Assembly: GCA_002347265.1 (NCBI GenBank)
Contig: DDYB01000019.1
Coordinates: 1-64,000 of the forward strand
DNA from: Desulfobacteraceae bacterium UBA2245
GTDB lineage: Bacteria; Desulfobacterota; Desulfobacteria; Desulfobacterales; UBA2245
Direction of reading: 5' to 3'
Length of the DNA stretch: 64,000 bases
In this document: positions 9,782 through 18,012 of the stretch, one piece after another
Numbering within the stretch: the stretch's first letter is position 1
How the letters are laid out: each line of letters begins with the position of its first letter
Made by a program: the position numbers and the translations under genes
Notes under the pieces: model-generated
The model's input: the letters and a program-made list of their open reading frames with translations, nothing else
What the model was told of the DNA's origin: nothing
The model's database searches: none

Positions 9782-9810
9782 TAGATTTGTTCTTACAGAC
9801 CGCTCCAGCA

Positions 9811-9864
9811 AAAGACAGCTCCTCCGACGAGCTTTTTAATTGGCCCATTCTCGGAGCTGTCTTT
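9811..9864. terminator. Hairpin downstream of the transposase
   Basis: A perfect 12-bp stem (AAAGACAGCTCC with GGAGCTGTCTTT), extended inside by CCGA/TCGG, lies inside the IS just after the transposase stop. It is likely a terminator or a structure that limits read-through. The T-run after it is weak. Confidence 0.45.
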
Positions 9865-9906
9865 CGCTTCCGCTCGATTGGGGGGTGGATTGACAATCAA
9901 AAACGG

Positions 9907-9930
9907 TGACACAGAATTTTGAATACTCCC
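9907..9930 (-). repeat. Right terminal inverted repeat of the IS
   Basis: Inverse complement of the left end at 20 of 24 positions. It is followed at once by the CCCAAACC duplication (9931-9938). Confidence 0.92.
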
Positions 9931-9938
9931 CCCAAACC
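9931..9938 (+). repeat. Right target-site duplication of the IS element
   Basis: Second copy of CCCAAACC, directly outside the right inverted repeat. Confidence 0.9.
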
Positions 9939-10006
9939 GCCGTCCTTGTACATTCTTATCTCTTAATCAATCATCGAGAAGACGTTCCCTCCCGACTACG
10001 GCAGGA

Positions 10007-10615
10007 CTAGTCGGCCTCCATGCTTGTTTTCCAGACTTCCCACACCCTGCCCACAAGTTCCGGGCCAGGTTTGAGGGTCATTTTACCGGGCTTCCATCCG
10101 GATGGCGTCGCCTCGGTCCCCTTGCTCTTTCTCACCAACTGGTAGGCTTGAATCTGTCTGAGTGTTTCGGACACGTGCCTGCCCACCGGCGGCGTGAGAA
10201 CCTCGAATGCTTGAATCACGCCATCCGGATCGATAATAAATCTGCCCCGGTTCTCAACCCCCGCACCTTCATCATATACGCCATAGGCGGTTCCAACTTT
10301 TCCGCCTCCGTCTGAAAGCATCGGGAAGGGGACACCGCCTTTGACCATCTTGGACAATTCATGATCATTCCACATTTTGTGCACAAAAACACTGTCCACG
10401 CTCATCGACAGAACTGCAACGCCAAGATCTTGAAATTTCTTGTAATTATCGGCGACCGCCGATACTTCGGTCGCTCAGACAAAAGTGAAATCACCGGGAT
10501 AAAAGCACAGAACAACCCACTTGCCCAGATGATCGGACAGCTTCACGGATGTGAACTCTCCCTTGTGATACGCCGGCGCGGCGAAGTCAGGAGCCGGTTT
10601 TCCTACCTGTATCAT
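10007..10615 (-). CDS. Selenocysteine peroxiredoxin (AhpC/Prx1-type) with in-frame TGA read as Sec
   Basis: Thiol/selenol peroxidase that reduces peroxides in the cytoplasm. The frame runs from the ATG at 10615 (strong AAGGAGGT 7 bases upstream) through a single TGA at 10477-10475 to a TGA stop at 10007, 202 residues. Before the TGA it reads MIQVGKPAPDF...CFYPGDFTFV and after it ATEVSAVADNYKKFQ. In typical family members this spot reads FTFVCPTE, so TGA replaces exactly the peroxidatic cysteine (residue 47), with T44 conserved. The codons on both sides are intact over the full domain length, and a SECIS-like hairpin follows. selA is present in this window. The C-terminal GEVCP(A)NW motif reads EATPSGW, so the usual resolving Cys is Thr; Cys37 is the only cysteine. 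A second in-frame ATG at 10726 with its own AAAGGAGGT would add 37 low-complexity residues. I read this as a selenoprotein, not a pseudogene. Confidence 0.9.
10447..10477 (-). promoter_or_regulatory. Predicted bacterial SECIS element after the Sec UGA
   Basis: Ten bases after the UGA (10477-10475) a perfect 7-bp stem UAUCGGC/GCCGAUA (10464-10458 with 10453-10447) closes a GGUC loop. Bacterial SECIS hairpins lie just 3' of the UGA and carry a G and U in the apical loop bound by SelB. The known E. coli fdhF loop contains the same GGUC at almost the same distance. The alternative stem GCGACCG/CGGUCGC starting right after the UGA would compete. Folding has not been computed. Confidence 0.75.
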
Positions 10616-10753
10616 GGTTCTCACCTCCTTGGTTGGTTGTGATGTCTGCTGTTCTTGCCTTGCCTCCGGTTGCCCGACCAATCCACCGGTCGGACGCGCG
10701 CACCCTACCTTCGGCTTTTCCGCCATAGCCTACCTCCTTTCCCAACAGGTTGA

Positions 10754-10812
10754 TATGCCGCAAGCTTTGTCTTTCCGGCATGGAACATTAACTATGCCGG
10801 TCTTTCGGCATA
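10754..10812. promoter_or_regulatory. Two inverted repeats in the leader of the Sec-peroxiredoxin gene
   Basis: TATGCCG-GTCTTT-CGGCATA (10793-10812) is a perfect 7-bp inverted repeat. A related one, ATGCCG...CGGCAT (10755-10781), lies next to it, and both contain TCTTTC before the second arm. They sit about 30-85 bases upstream of the ATG at 10726. They could be repressor/activator sites or leader hairpins; the sequence does not say which. Confidence 0.35.
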
Positions 10813-11185
10813 CAGGATCTTAAGTATTGCGCACCCCTCCTCAATGGGGAAGGCCTTGTTCCTCTGAAATTGAGACGCCCTGCGGTGGAAGTTTTTACGA
10901 TACCATCATCATTTCAACATTTAAGATTATATCTATTTCAAAAGATTTTATCAATTTATAATACATGTGATTATCTGATTCATCTATATTCCTTCTGATC
11001 AGAAACGGACATGATTTGTGTGGAGTTGCGATTCAAAGCAATCTGTCCGGAACCGTTTGAAAAGTCATCTTGATTTTTGCCGCAAAAATTGGCAGTTTGT
11101 TAAATTACATTTGAGTTTTTTAAAAAAATAAAACCACAGTGCATTAAGCGCTATGCATAGGGATTAGAATTGGAATGAAAGCGTT
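10813..11185. other. AT-rich divergent intergenic region
   Basis: Non-coding DNA between the minus-strand peroxiredoxin leader and the plus-strand isomerase gene. It is clearly more AT-rich than its surroundings (about 10900-11150) and likely holds promoters for both directions. I cannot single out a convincing -35/-10 pair. Confidence 0.4.
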
Positions 11186-12160
11186 ATGATGATTCAGCAG
11201 GCCGCCGATGTTCTTAGAATCGAAGCGGAAGGAATTTTGAGGCTTATCGAGAGGATCGATCATTGTTTTATCAATATGGTGGATCTGATTTACAACTGCA
11301 AAGGCAGAATCATTATCGGAGGAATCGGTAAATCGGGTATCGTCGGTCGAAAAATCGCCGCCACCCTCAACAGCACGGGCACCCGCTCGGTCTTCCTGCA
11401 TCCGGTCGAAGCCATGCACGGCGATCTGGGCATCGTCTGCCCGGACGACATCTTTATTGCGCTTTCCAACAGCGGGGAAACGGACGAACTCAATCTGCTG
11501 CTGCCCAGCATCCGCGGCATCGGATGCACCATCATCGCCTTTACCGGTAACCCCTGTTCCACGCTGGCCAAAAACAGCGACATCGTCATCAATGTCGGCG
11601 TGGAACGGGAAGCCTGCCCTCTCGGACTGGCGCCGACCGCCAGCACAACCGCCATGCTGGCCATGGGAGATGCACTGGCCGTGGTCTTGATCAATAAACG
11701 GCATTTCAACACCAGCGACTTTAAAAAAATTCATCCGGGCGGAATTCTGGGCCAGCGATTAAGCAGCAAGGTCAAGGACATTATGCTCACCGGCCGGCAG
11801 GTTCCCTGCGTCATGGAAGGCGCACGCATGGATGAGGCGATTCGGGAGATCGACCGTATGGAAATGGGGGTCACTCTGGTGACCAGAGCCGATCACGCGT
11901 TGGTCGGCATTATTACCGACGGCGATATCCGGCGATGCGTGGCCAAGAAAAAGCCGATCTATGAGATGAACGTCGAGGAGGTCATGACGCAAAATCCGCG
12001 AACCCTCGGCCCCGACATTCCGGCTTATGACGCCCTGAATATGATGGAACAATACCAGATCACGGTGCTGCCGATCACCGGTTTCTCCGGCCAGGTCATG
12101 GGCATTCTTCACCTGCACGATATCCTTGGCAAAGGCGAATTTAAATTTAACGGTTCATAA
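11186..12160 (+). CDS. kdsD: D-arabinose-5-phosphate isomerase (KdsD/KpsF family)
   Basis: Interconverts ribulose-5-phosphate and arabinose-5-phosphate, the first step towards Kdo for LPS. The 324-residue protein has an N-terminal SIS domain (about 30-170) with GGIGKSGIVGRKIAAT, FLHPVEAMHGDLG, SNSGETDEL and the family stretch EACPLGLAPTASTTAMLAMG. Two CBS domains follow (about 195-320). Length and order match KdsD/KpsF/GutQ. Kdo transferase and other sugar-phosphate genes lie downstream, which supports a role in LPS. The phosphofructokinase gene begins 25 bases after its stop, so the two are probably cotranscribed. Confidence 0.93.
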   Translation: MMIQQAADVLRIEAEGILRLIERIDHCFINMVDLIYNCKGRIIIGGIGKSGIVGRKIAATLNSTGTRSVFLHPVEAMHGDLGIVCPDDIFIALSNSGETDELNLLLPSIRGIGCTIIAFTGNPCSTLAKNSDIVINVGVEREACPLGLAPTASTTAMLAMGDALAVVLINKRHFNTSDFKKIHPGGILGQRLSSKVKDIMLTGRQVPCVMEGARMDEAIREIDRMEMGVTLVTRADHALVGIITDGDIRRCVAKKKPIYEMNVEEVMTQNPRTLGPDIPAYDALNMMEQYQITVLPITGFSGQVMGILHLHDILGKGEFKFNGS

Positions 12161-12185
12161 CCCCTTAGTCGGAAAAGAGGACCTC

Positions 12186-13529
12186 ATGGACATTCCGAAT
12201 CATGATTCGCTGGATACGAAAATTTCGTCACTCGGCGAGGCCAAGATTCCATCGCCGCTGAACAGAGGATTGCAGAACTGCGATGACGATCAGTATGTTT
12301 CGGATAACGATCGGATATTGATCGATGTGGACTTGAACACAATTGCCCGTAAATTTCAGGCCGGAGAAAAAGTTTCAGGCCTTGAACTGGCCGGTCCCCG
12401 GAACCGCATCTATTTTGATCCAAGCAAGCTCAGATGCGCTCTGGTTACCTGCGGGGGTCTTTGCCCCGGACTCAACGGCATCATCCGTTCCATCGTTCTT
12501 CAGCTGTACCATGGCTACGGAGTCCACAATATTTACGGCATACGTTACGGCCTTCAGGGGTTCATTCCGCGCTACGGTCACGATGTCATGGACCTGAAGC
12601 CCGCCTCCGTGGTCAACATTCTGGACATGGGGGGCTCGATTTTAGGATCATCCCGGGGCCCTCAGCCCATCGAGGAAATCATTGATTGCCTGGAGCGTAT
12701 GAACATCGGAATCCTGTTCATGATCGGCGGAGACGGCACCTTGATGGCTGCTCTGAAAATTTCCGAATCCATTCTGGAAAGAGGCCTCAAAATCAGTGTC
12801 GTCGGCATCCCGAAAACCATAGACAACGATATTTATATGGTTTCTCGATCTTTTGGATTTGATACGGCCGTGGATGTCGCCACGCAGGCCATCGAGGGCG
12901 CACATAATGAATCAGAAGGCTACCCGAACGGCATCGGACTGATCAAGCTGATGGGAAGGCATTCGGGCTTTATCGCAGCCACGGCCGCTCTGGCCCAGCA
13001 GGACGCAAATTTCGTTCTCATTCCCGAGGTGGATTTTGACCTGCACGGACCGGGCGGATTTCTTCAAGCCCTGGAAAACCGTTTGAAACTTCGCGGTCAT
13101 GCCGTGATCGTGGTGGCCGAAGGCGCCGGGCAGAAATTTTTCAAGGAAGTTCAGCAGCAAAAGGATGCCTCCGGAAATATCCGGCTGAACGATATCGGAT
13201 GGTTGCTGAAAGAAGAGATCTCCGATTATTTCAAGAAAAAAAACATCGATATCTCTTTGAAATACATCGATCCAAGCTATATGATTCGCAGCCTTCCGGC
13301 CAATGCCAGCGATAATGTGTTCTGCTCATTTCTGGGAAGAAACGCGGTCCATGCGGGGCTGGCGGGAAAAACCCAGCTTCTGGTTGGACACTGGAACAAC
13401 CATTTTGTCCATATTCCCATGCATGCTTCGGCGGGAAAACGCAAGCAGGTCAATCCGGACGGAACGCTCTGGCTCAGCGTTCTGGAAACAACCGGACAGG
13501 AGTGCTTGATAAACGCAACGCAGGCCTGA
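12186..13529 (+). CDS. 6-phosphofructokinase, ATP-dependent long type
   Basis: Phosphorylates fructose-6-phosphate in glycolysis. The 447-residue protein belongs to the long PFK group (plant/trypanosome/TP0108-like), with an N-terminal extension before the core. Motifs: TCGGLCPGLNGIIRS, GGDGT (181-185), PKTIDND with catalytic Asp (209-215) and MGRHSGFIAA. The Gly in GGDG(T) instead of GGDD argues for ATP over pyrophosphate as donor, while the Lys in PKTIDND is typical of this group; this is inference from family rules. The frame is open further upstream, overlapping kdsD, but the ATG at 12186 has AAAAGAGG at good distance. Confidence 0.88.
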   Translation: MDIPNHDSLDTKISSLGEAKIPSPLNRGLQNCDDDQYVSDNDRILIDVDLNTIARKFQAGEKVSGLELAGPRNRIYFDPSKLRCALVTCGGLCPGLNGIIRSIVLQLYHGYGVHNIYGIRYGLQGFIPRYGHDVMDLKPASVVNILDMGGSILGSSRGPQPIEEIIDCLERMNIGILFMIGGDGTLMAALKISESILERGLKISVVGIPKTIDNDIYMVSRSFGFDTAVDVATQAIEGAHNESEGYPNGIGLIKLMGRHSGFIAATAALAQQDANFVLIPEVDFDLHGPGGFLQALENRLKLRGHAVIVVAEGAGQKFFKEVQQQKDASGNIRLNDIGWLLKEEISDYFKKKNIDISLKYIDPSYMIRSLPANASDNVFCSFLGRNAVHAGLAGKTQLLVGHWNNHFVHIPMHASAGKRKQVNPDGTLWLSVLETTGQECLINATQA

Positions 13530-13589
13530 CCCGGAAAAACGATTCGGCCAAACGCGCAAACGCCGGAAAAGGGGGATTTCTGGCCGAAG

Positions 13590-14903
13590 TCAACTCCTGA
13601 TTTTTTGTTTTTCATTCAGCAGGCGAACAATCAGCTCTGCATGTCTTTGGGCGGCCCCATCGATGGACAAAACGGCCTGCCGGGCGCATTGGCCGATGCG
13701 CTGCGCCTCATGAGGATTTTCAAGCAAACTTATAACCTTTTCGGAAAGCTGACGCCAATCTTCAACCTCGATGGATCCCCGCCATCGGCGAAGCAAGTCC
13801 CGGGCATCCTGGAAATCCTCCATGAAAGGTCCGTAGATGACCGGCTTTGCCCATATTGCAGCTTCCAGAACGTTCTGCCCGCCCAGGGCAACCAGGCTGC
13901 CCCCGCAAAAAACCACGCTCGCCATTCCGTACAGCGCCTGAAGTTCTCCGATGGTGTCCACGACCGCCACCGGCGCCGTTCTCGGATCGGTCCCAAGCTC
14001 GGTTCGAAGCTGACAGGAAATTCCCCTGGCCTGAACCATGGCGCGAATTTCCTTTGCGCGATTGACATGGCGGGGCGCCAGAATCATCAGGAGCTCCGGA
14101 AATCTTTTTCGAATCCGATCGCAGGCGTTCATCAGCATCTCGGGCTCCTCTCCCCGAATGCTGCCCGCCACGAAAACCGGCTGCCCGGCAGGACGATACA
14201 GCTTTTTCTGTCTTTCCAGCATATCGGATCCAGCGTGCGAAGAGAGCCGGTCATACTTGGCATTGCCGGCAATCCTGACCCGCCCGGACGGGGCTCCCAT
14301 CTGAACAATACGATCCGCATCCACCCGGCTGATCATGCTGAATCCGTCGATATGCTTCAGAACATAATGCGTCAGAGGGCGAATTTTCAGATACTTTTGA
14401 ATCGATCTCGACGAAATCCTTCCATTGACCAAGGCAGTCCGAATGCCGCTTCGAGCGGCCTGAACGATCCAGTTCGGCCATATCTCGGTTTCCAGACACA
14501 CCAGAATATCGGGACGAAATGCGGACAAGGCCCTACGTACGCACAGGATAAAATCCACCGGCGCATACACGCACGCATTGACCGACCGGGCGCATTCATC
14601 GGCCAGGGCCTTACCGTGATCGGTGGCCGTGGAAAGAATCACGGCGCATCCGGGCAGCTGCGCTTTCAAGGCATCGATGATCGGCAGCGCCACATTGATC
14701 TCGCCAACGGATACGGCATGAATCCATATACGCGGCGTCCGGCCGGCAACCCCTTCCAGCTTCTCGGGCCGGTATCTTCCCATGCGCTCGAAGAACCCCC
14801 GTCTGAACCGGCCGTTCAATTTCAGGTAAAGCCGGGCAAAGGGGTACAGAACCGCAAAAACGGCCGTACTCAACGCTATATAAACAGAATAGGCAAAATT
14901 CAT
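13590..14903 (-). CDS. waaA: 3-deoxy-D-manno-octulosonic-acid transferase (Kdo transferase)
   Basis: Transfers Kdo from CMP-Kdo to lipid A precursor at the inner face of the cytoplasmic membrane. The 437-residue GT30 protein has an N-terminal membrane anchor (about residues 1-22, SVYIALSTAVFAVLYPFARL), then WIHAVSVGEINVA with the catalytic Glu, ETEIWPN, NGRISSRS, and a C-terminal half with VAGSIRGEE, APRHVNR and GGSLVALGGQNVLEAA. Length is normal. It starts 40 bases downstream of the stop of the lipoprotein gene on the same strand, so the two are likely one operon. It converges on the phosphofructokinase gene. Confidence 0.95.
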   Translation of the reverse strand: MNFAYSVYIALSTAVFAVLYPFARLYLKLNGRFRRGFFERMGRYRPEKLEGVAGRTPRIWIHAVSVGEINVALPIIDALKAQLPGCAVILSTATDHGKALADECARSVNACVYAPVDFILCVRRALSAFRPDILVCLETEIWPNWIVQAARSGIRTALVNGRISSRSIQKYLKIRPLTHYVLKHIDGFSMISRVDADRIVQMGAPSGRVRIAGNAKYDRLSSHAGSDMLERQKKLYRPAGQPVFVAGSIRGEEPEMLMNACDRIRKRFPELLMILAPRHVNRAKEIRAMVQARGISCQLRTELGTDPRTAPVAVVDTIGELQALYGMASVVFCGGSLVALGGQNVLEAAIWAKPVIYGPFMEDFQDARDLLRRWRGSIEVEDWRQLSEKVISLLENPHEAQRIGQCARQAVLSIDGAAQRHAELIVRLLNEKQKIRS

Positions 14904-14943
14904 GAAAATTTTGGATGCGTCCGTCGAGCGGGAAATGCGCCAG

Positions 14944-16845
14944 CTACGGCTGGCTGATTTCGACGAATCTGTCCCCCCTGACCCGCAGCAGATAGAGCTT
15001 TTTCAGCGCATCGCCGCTCTCGGTAAAACTTGTTTTTCCGGTTACTCCCGGAAAATCGCGGATGCTGATCAGTTCGCGCCGCAATGCACTTCGGGAATCA
15101 ACCCCACGGTGAACCAACTGAAACAGCATGACGGCCGTGTCATAACTGACTGCCTCTACAAAGCCGGGCTTTTCGCCAAAGGTGTCTTCAAAAATACGAA
15201 CAAACTCCTGAACATCGGGCATTTGGCTTTCCGGAAAAAATCCATCCGGAATAATGGCCTTCTGAATGAACTGCTGGCAGGCTTTCGCCAGTTCAGGATG
15301 GTGCCACAGGTTGGTGCCGATCAGATACATGCCTTCAACATCATGGTAGGCCAGTTGGGGAAGAATCAACTCAACATGTTTCGGCGCATCGGGAATAAAA
15401 AGCGCATCAAAATCAACCGTCGGCTTCTCCGCGTCCGAACCGCCCCCGGTCTGGTCCGCAGGCTGGAGAGGTTCGCCCGTCTTGAGTCGCTGGGGTGTCT
15501 GGCGGGTTGTTCCGGCAAGTTTTTTGATCACATCGGCAAAATCGGTTTGATCCGGCGCATAGGCTTTCACACAACAAACGGATCCCCCATGAGCGACCAC
15601 CGCATCCCCAAAAAGGCCCGTAAAAATCTTGCCGTATTTTTCATCAGGATGCAGGATGGCAAACCGCTTGAGCCCAAGGGTATGAATGGCATACTCCACG
15701 GATTGCTCGACCTGCATGCGGGGTGTTAAAAAGTTTCGGAACACATAATCCCCGATTTCGGCGATGTTTTCCTTCTGAGTCAGAACGATGATCGGAATGC
15801 CGGACTTTTGAGCTTCGACCGCAGCCGCCTCGGCCGTTACCAGCGGGCCGATGATGGCCGCCGCCTTTTGTTCGACCAGTTCCTTTACGCCGGCCGCCGC
15901 TTTAGACGGATCCGATCCGGTATCCTGAATCAGCAGTTTGATTTCCGAATTTTTCAAAACTCCATAGCGGCTCAAAGCCAGCTGAATTCCCCTCAGCACC
16001 TGATCCCCGTAAACCCGGTACCGGCCGCTTAAAGGAAGCAGACATCCCACCGTACGCTGGTCGAACCGGGAAGGTTCGGCATATTCGGCAGCCCGCCTGC
16101 GCGCATCTTCGGCCAGGGGATGGTCGGGTGCCGCGTCCATCAGCCGGCGAAGCCATGTCGATGCTTCGTCAAATCTGCCCTGCGCCGCCTCGTTGATGGC
16201 CAGCTGATACCACAGCAGACCCATCACATAGGGCGGTTTAACCACCTTGAGAGCCGACTGGATATCCGGGGAACTAAGCTGAATCACCGAGCTCTGAAGC
16301 TTGGATGCAATAATTTCTTTTTCAGCACCCTGCGCCATTTCATAAGCCTGACTGTAGGACACCGCTGCATCGGGACATGCGCCCAGAGCAGCATAGGAAT
16401 CGCCCTTAAGCGTCAATAATCGTAAAAGCTGCGGTGCAGGAAATGCCTGAAGCGCCGTCTTTTCAGCCTCCTCGATCACGATTTTGTATTGTCCCTGCTG
16501 GTGGAAGGTATACAGCCTCGCCACAACGGCATCCGGAACCAAGGGGCTTGCGGGGTAGGCGTCCAGGAGGTTCTGATAGCTTTTGCGCGCCTCTGAAAAA
16601 TTTTCTCTGGAGGAATGGATGGCACCGATTTTCATGAGCGCATCCGGCGCCAGTTTTCCGGCCGGAAACCGGTTCACATATTCCTGATAGCCTTGCAGAG
16701 CTTTATCATGCAATTGATGGCGAAAAGACTCCTCCGCCTTTAAAAAGAGCGCATCGGAATCATCCTGCAAAGCCCGCTCGATCACGGGTACTGGGCCGCA
16801 GGCGGAGAGAAGCGCTGCCATGATCAGCATCAGTCTTTTTATCAT
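14944..16845 (-). CDS. TPR plus periplasmic-binding lipoprotein (LpoA-like penicillin-binding protein activator family)
   Basis: A 633-residue exported lipoprotein: signal MIKRLMLIMAALLSAC with lipid Cys16. Residues about 20-250 are a BamD/YbgF-like TPR region (DALFLKAEESFRHQLHDKAL, then repeats with Y-P-A-S). Residues about 270-630 form a type-1 periplasmic-binding domain (VGCLLPLSGRYRVYGDQVL, AAIIGPLVTAEA, FAILHPDEKYG, TSFTESGDA). This order matches LpoA/YraM-type activators of cell-wall synthases; a direct role in amino-acid uptake is less likely because no ABC transporter lies nearby. The frame is open to 16932, but the Met at 16845 begins a proper lipoprotein signal. It is followed by the Kdo transferase gene. 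Confidence 0.8.
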   Translation of the reverse strand: MIKRLMLIMAALLSACGPVPVIERALQDDSDALFLKAEESFRHQLHDKALQGYQEYVNRFPAGKLAPDALMKIGAIHSSRENFSEARKSYQNLLDAYPASPLVPDAVVARLYTFHQQGQYKIVIEEAEKTALQAFPAPQLLRLLTLKGDSYAALGACPDAAVSYSQAYEMAQGAEKEIIASKLQSSVIQLSSPDIQSALKVVKPPYVMGLLWYQLAINEAAQGRFDEASTWLRRLMDAAPDHPLAEDARRRAAEYAEPSRFDQRTVGCLLPLSGRYRVYGDQVLRGIQLALSRYGVLKNSEIKLLIQDTGSDPSKAAAGVKELVEQKAAAIIGPLVTAEAAAVEAQKSGIPIIVLTQKENIAEIGDYVFRNFLTPRMQVEQSVEYAIHTLGLKRFAILHPDEKYGKIFTGLFGDAVVAHGGSVCCVKAYAPDQTDFADVIKKLAGTTRQTPQRLKTGEPLQPADQTGGGSDAEKPTVDFDALFIPDAPKHVELILPQLAYHDVEGMYLIGTNLWHHPELAKACQQFIQKAIIPDGFFPESQMPDVQEFVRIFEDTFGEKPGFVEAVSYDTAVMLFQLVHRGVDSRSALRRELISIRDFPGVTGKTSFTESGDALKKLYLLRVRGDRFVEISQP

Positions 16846-17559
16846 ACCCACCCGACGCTCCTCGAGGCTTTTTTCAGAAGCCGCACACCTTGGGAAGATC
16901 CTGACCCGAAACAATCCGGTATCGCGAAGCAATCGCCGTTATTCTTTCCTCAAGTCAAAGCTCCGGCCAATCATGCACATTTCATCATGGAAACAATGGA
17001 TTAGTCCGGGCGCACCCCTGAAGCGGAAATGAACCGCCCGGAAAAGCTCTCGCCAATATTCTCAAACGCACCAACATGGCGCTCAATTTACACAACCTGC
17101 TTATATTGTCAAATCTTTGTTTCCTCCGACGTCTTGTAGGCGTTAAAACCGATTCGTGAACGGGACTCTCTTCCCATCTTCGCTGACATGACTTTCCGGA
17201 GACTTATCATTTCCCGGTTTTTCCTTGACACACGGCCACGATCCTTTTTATATTGAGTCAGTAAAACAGAAGTTCTGCGTTACCCGTCTTTTTTAATTCT
17301 TTTATTCGACGATGCTGTTCTGTTCAGACGGCGGACGAACCAAAGACGTTCAATATCTTGTTTTTTGTATCGTGAACCAAGTGTGTACTGCGGTCAGGCG
17401 GTCAGGTGTTTTCATTTGGCTGCATCAAAACCGATCCGGCCGCCTGTCGACCATGTTGACCTACCGATCTTGTCAAGTTCTGGATTGCATTTTGCTCAGG
17501 TCAGCAATTTACAAACCGTTCGGTTTATACAAAACTCAGCAACAGAAAAGGAGGGTTTC
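16846..17559. other. Long intergenic region
   Basis: About 714 bases between two divergent genes. No frame in it has a plausible start and product. It should carry the promoter(s) of the lipoprotein/Kdo-transferase operon and of the small monooxygenase gene. I see no tRNA, repeat or clear riboswitch in it. Confidence 0.4.
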
Positions 17560-17847
17560 ATGGCAATCAAGGTTCTTATCAAGCGGATCGTCCCGGAACA
17601 TAAGACAAAATCGTTGCTGCCGATTTTACGGCAGTTGAGAAACAGCGCAATGAACCAGCCGGGGTATATCACCGGAGAAACGCTCAGAGGCGCAGACAAT
17701 CCCACCGAGTATCTGGTCATCGGAACCTGGCAATCGCTTGAAGACTGGAAACGATGGGCCGGAAGCAGAGATCGCATCGAACTTCAGGAACAGATCGATG
17801 CGTTGCTGGGAGAGAAGACCGAATACAAGGCCTATTACTATGGATAA
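17560..17847 (+). CDS. Antibiotic biosynthesis monooxygenase (ABM) domain protein
   Basis: A 95-residue protein with the single dimeric alpha/beta-barrel fold: an N-terminal strand (MAIKVLIKRIVPEH), helix with PILRQLRNSAMNQPGYITGE, and the typical EYLVIGTWQSLEDWKRWAGS segment. Such proteins include small heme-degrading or quinone monooxygenases and many of unknown substrate; no heme ligand can be assigned. AAAAGGAGG lies 6 bases before the ATG, which decides the start although the frame is open upstream. It is a single-gene unit closed by a strong terminator. Confidence 0.85.
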   Translation: MAIKVLIKRIVPEHKTKSLLPILRQLRNSAMNQPGYITGETLRGADNPTEYLVIGTWQSLEDWKRWAGSRDRIELQEQIDALLGEKTEYKAYYYG

Positions 17848-17914
17848 GTGAAATAGTTCGCCCTGGGCGCAGCTCCATGAAAAGCCGCGCCGACCGCAAT
17901 GATCGCAAATTCTG

Positions 17915-17959
17915 ATGCCGGATGGCTTTCAGCAAAGCACATCCGGCATTTATTTTTTG
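17915..17959 (+). terminator. Rho-independent terminator after the ABM gene
   Basis: A perfect 10-bp stem ATGCCGGATG (17915-17924) with CATCCGGCAT (17940-17949) is followed by a T-rich tail. It lies between two convergent genes. Confidence 0.85.
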
Positions 17960-18012
17960 CTGTTCTGCGAGCCGGTCGCCGTTTCGTGCAGGAAACCGGG
18001 AAGGCGCCCGCT

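Larger units (their letters stand above)
8502..9930 (+). mobile_element. IS256-family insertion sequence, complete (1429 bp)
   Basis: Terminal inverted repeats of 24 bp (8502-8525 and 9907-9930) match at 20 of 24 positions, with the inner 12 bases (AATTCTGTGTCA) identical. The element is flanked by a perfect 8-bp duplication, CCCAAACC, the usual duplication size for IS256. It holds one intact transposase gene. It lies in the gap between sbcC and the convergent peroxiredoxin gene and interrupts no recognisable gene. Intact ends, frame and duplication suggest a recent, possibly still mobile insertion. Confidence 0.95.

Noticed and set aside
10452..10474. Stem GCGACCG/CGGTCGC directly after the TGA as the SECIS
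   Set aside because: Its loop is only 7 bases from the UGA, closer than usual for bacterial SECIS; the overlapping stem with GGUC loop fits the known spacing and loop better. Both remain possible folds.
10007..10726. Peroxiredoxin as a pseudogene with a premature stop
   Set aside because: The only stop is a TGA precisely at the catalytic Cys, all flanking codons are intact, a SECIS-like hairpin follows and selA is present; selenocysteine explains all of it.
13543..13588. Inverted repeat TTCGGCCA/TGGCCGAA as terminator between pfk and the Kdo transferase gene
   Set aside because: The loop is about 30 bases and the T-rich stretch begins well after the stem; too weak to annotate.
13605..14957. 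450-codon plus-strand open frame opposite the Kdo transferase
   Set aside because: Antisense shadow; the minus-strand product carries all GT30 motifs.
17365..17559. Upstream in-frame extension of the ABM gene
   Set aside because: The strong Shine-Dalgarno and family alignment place the start at 17560.
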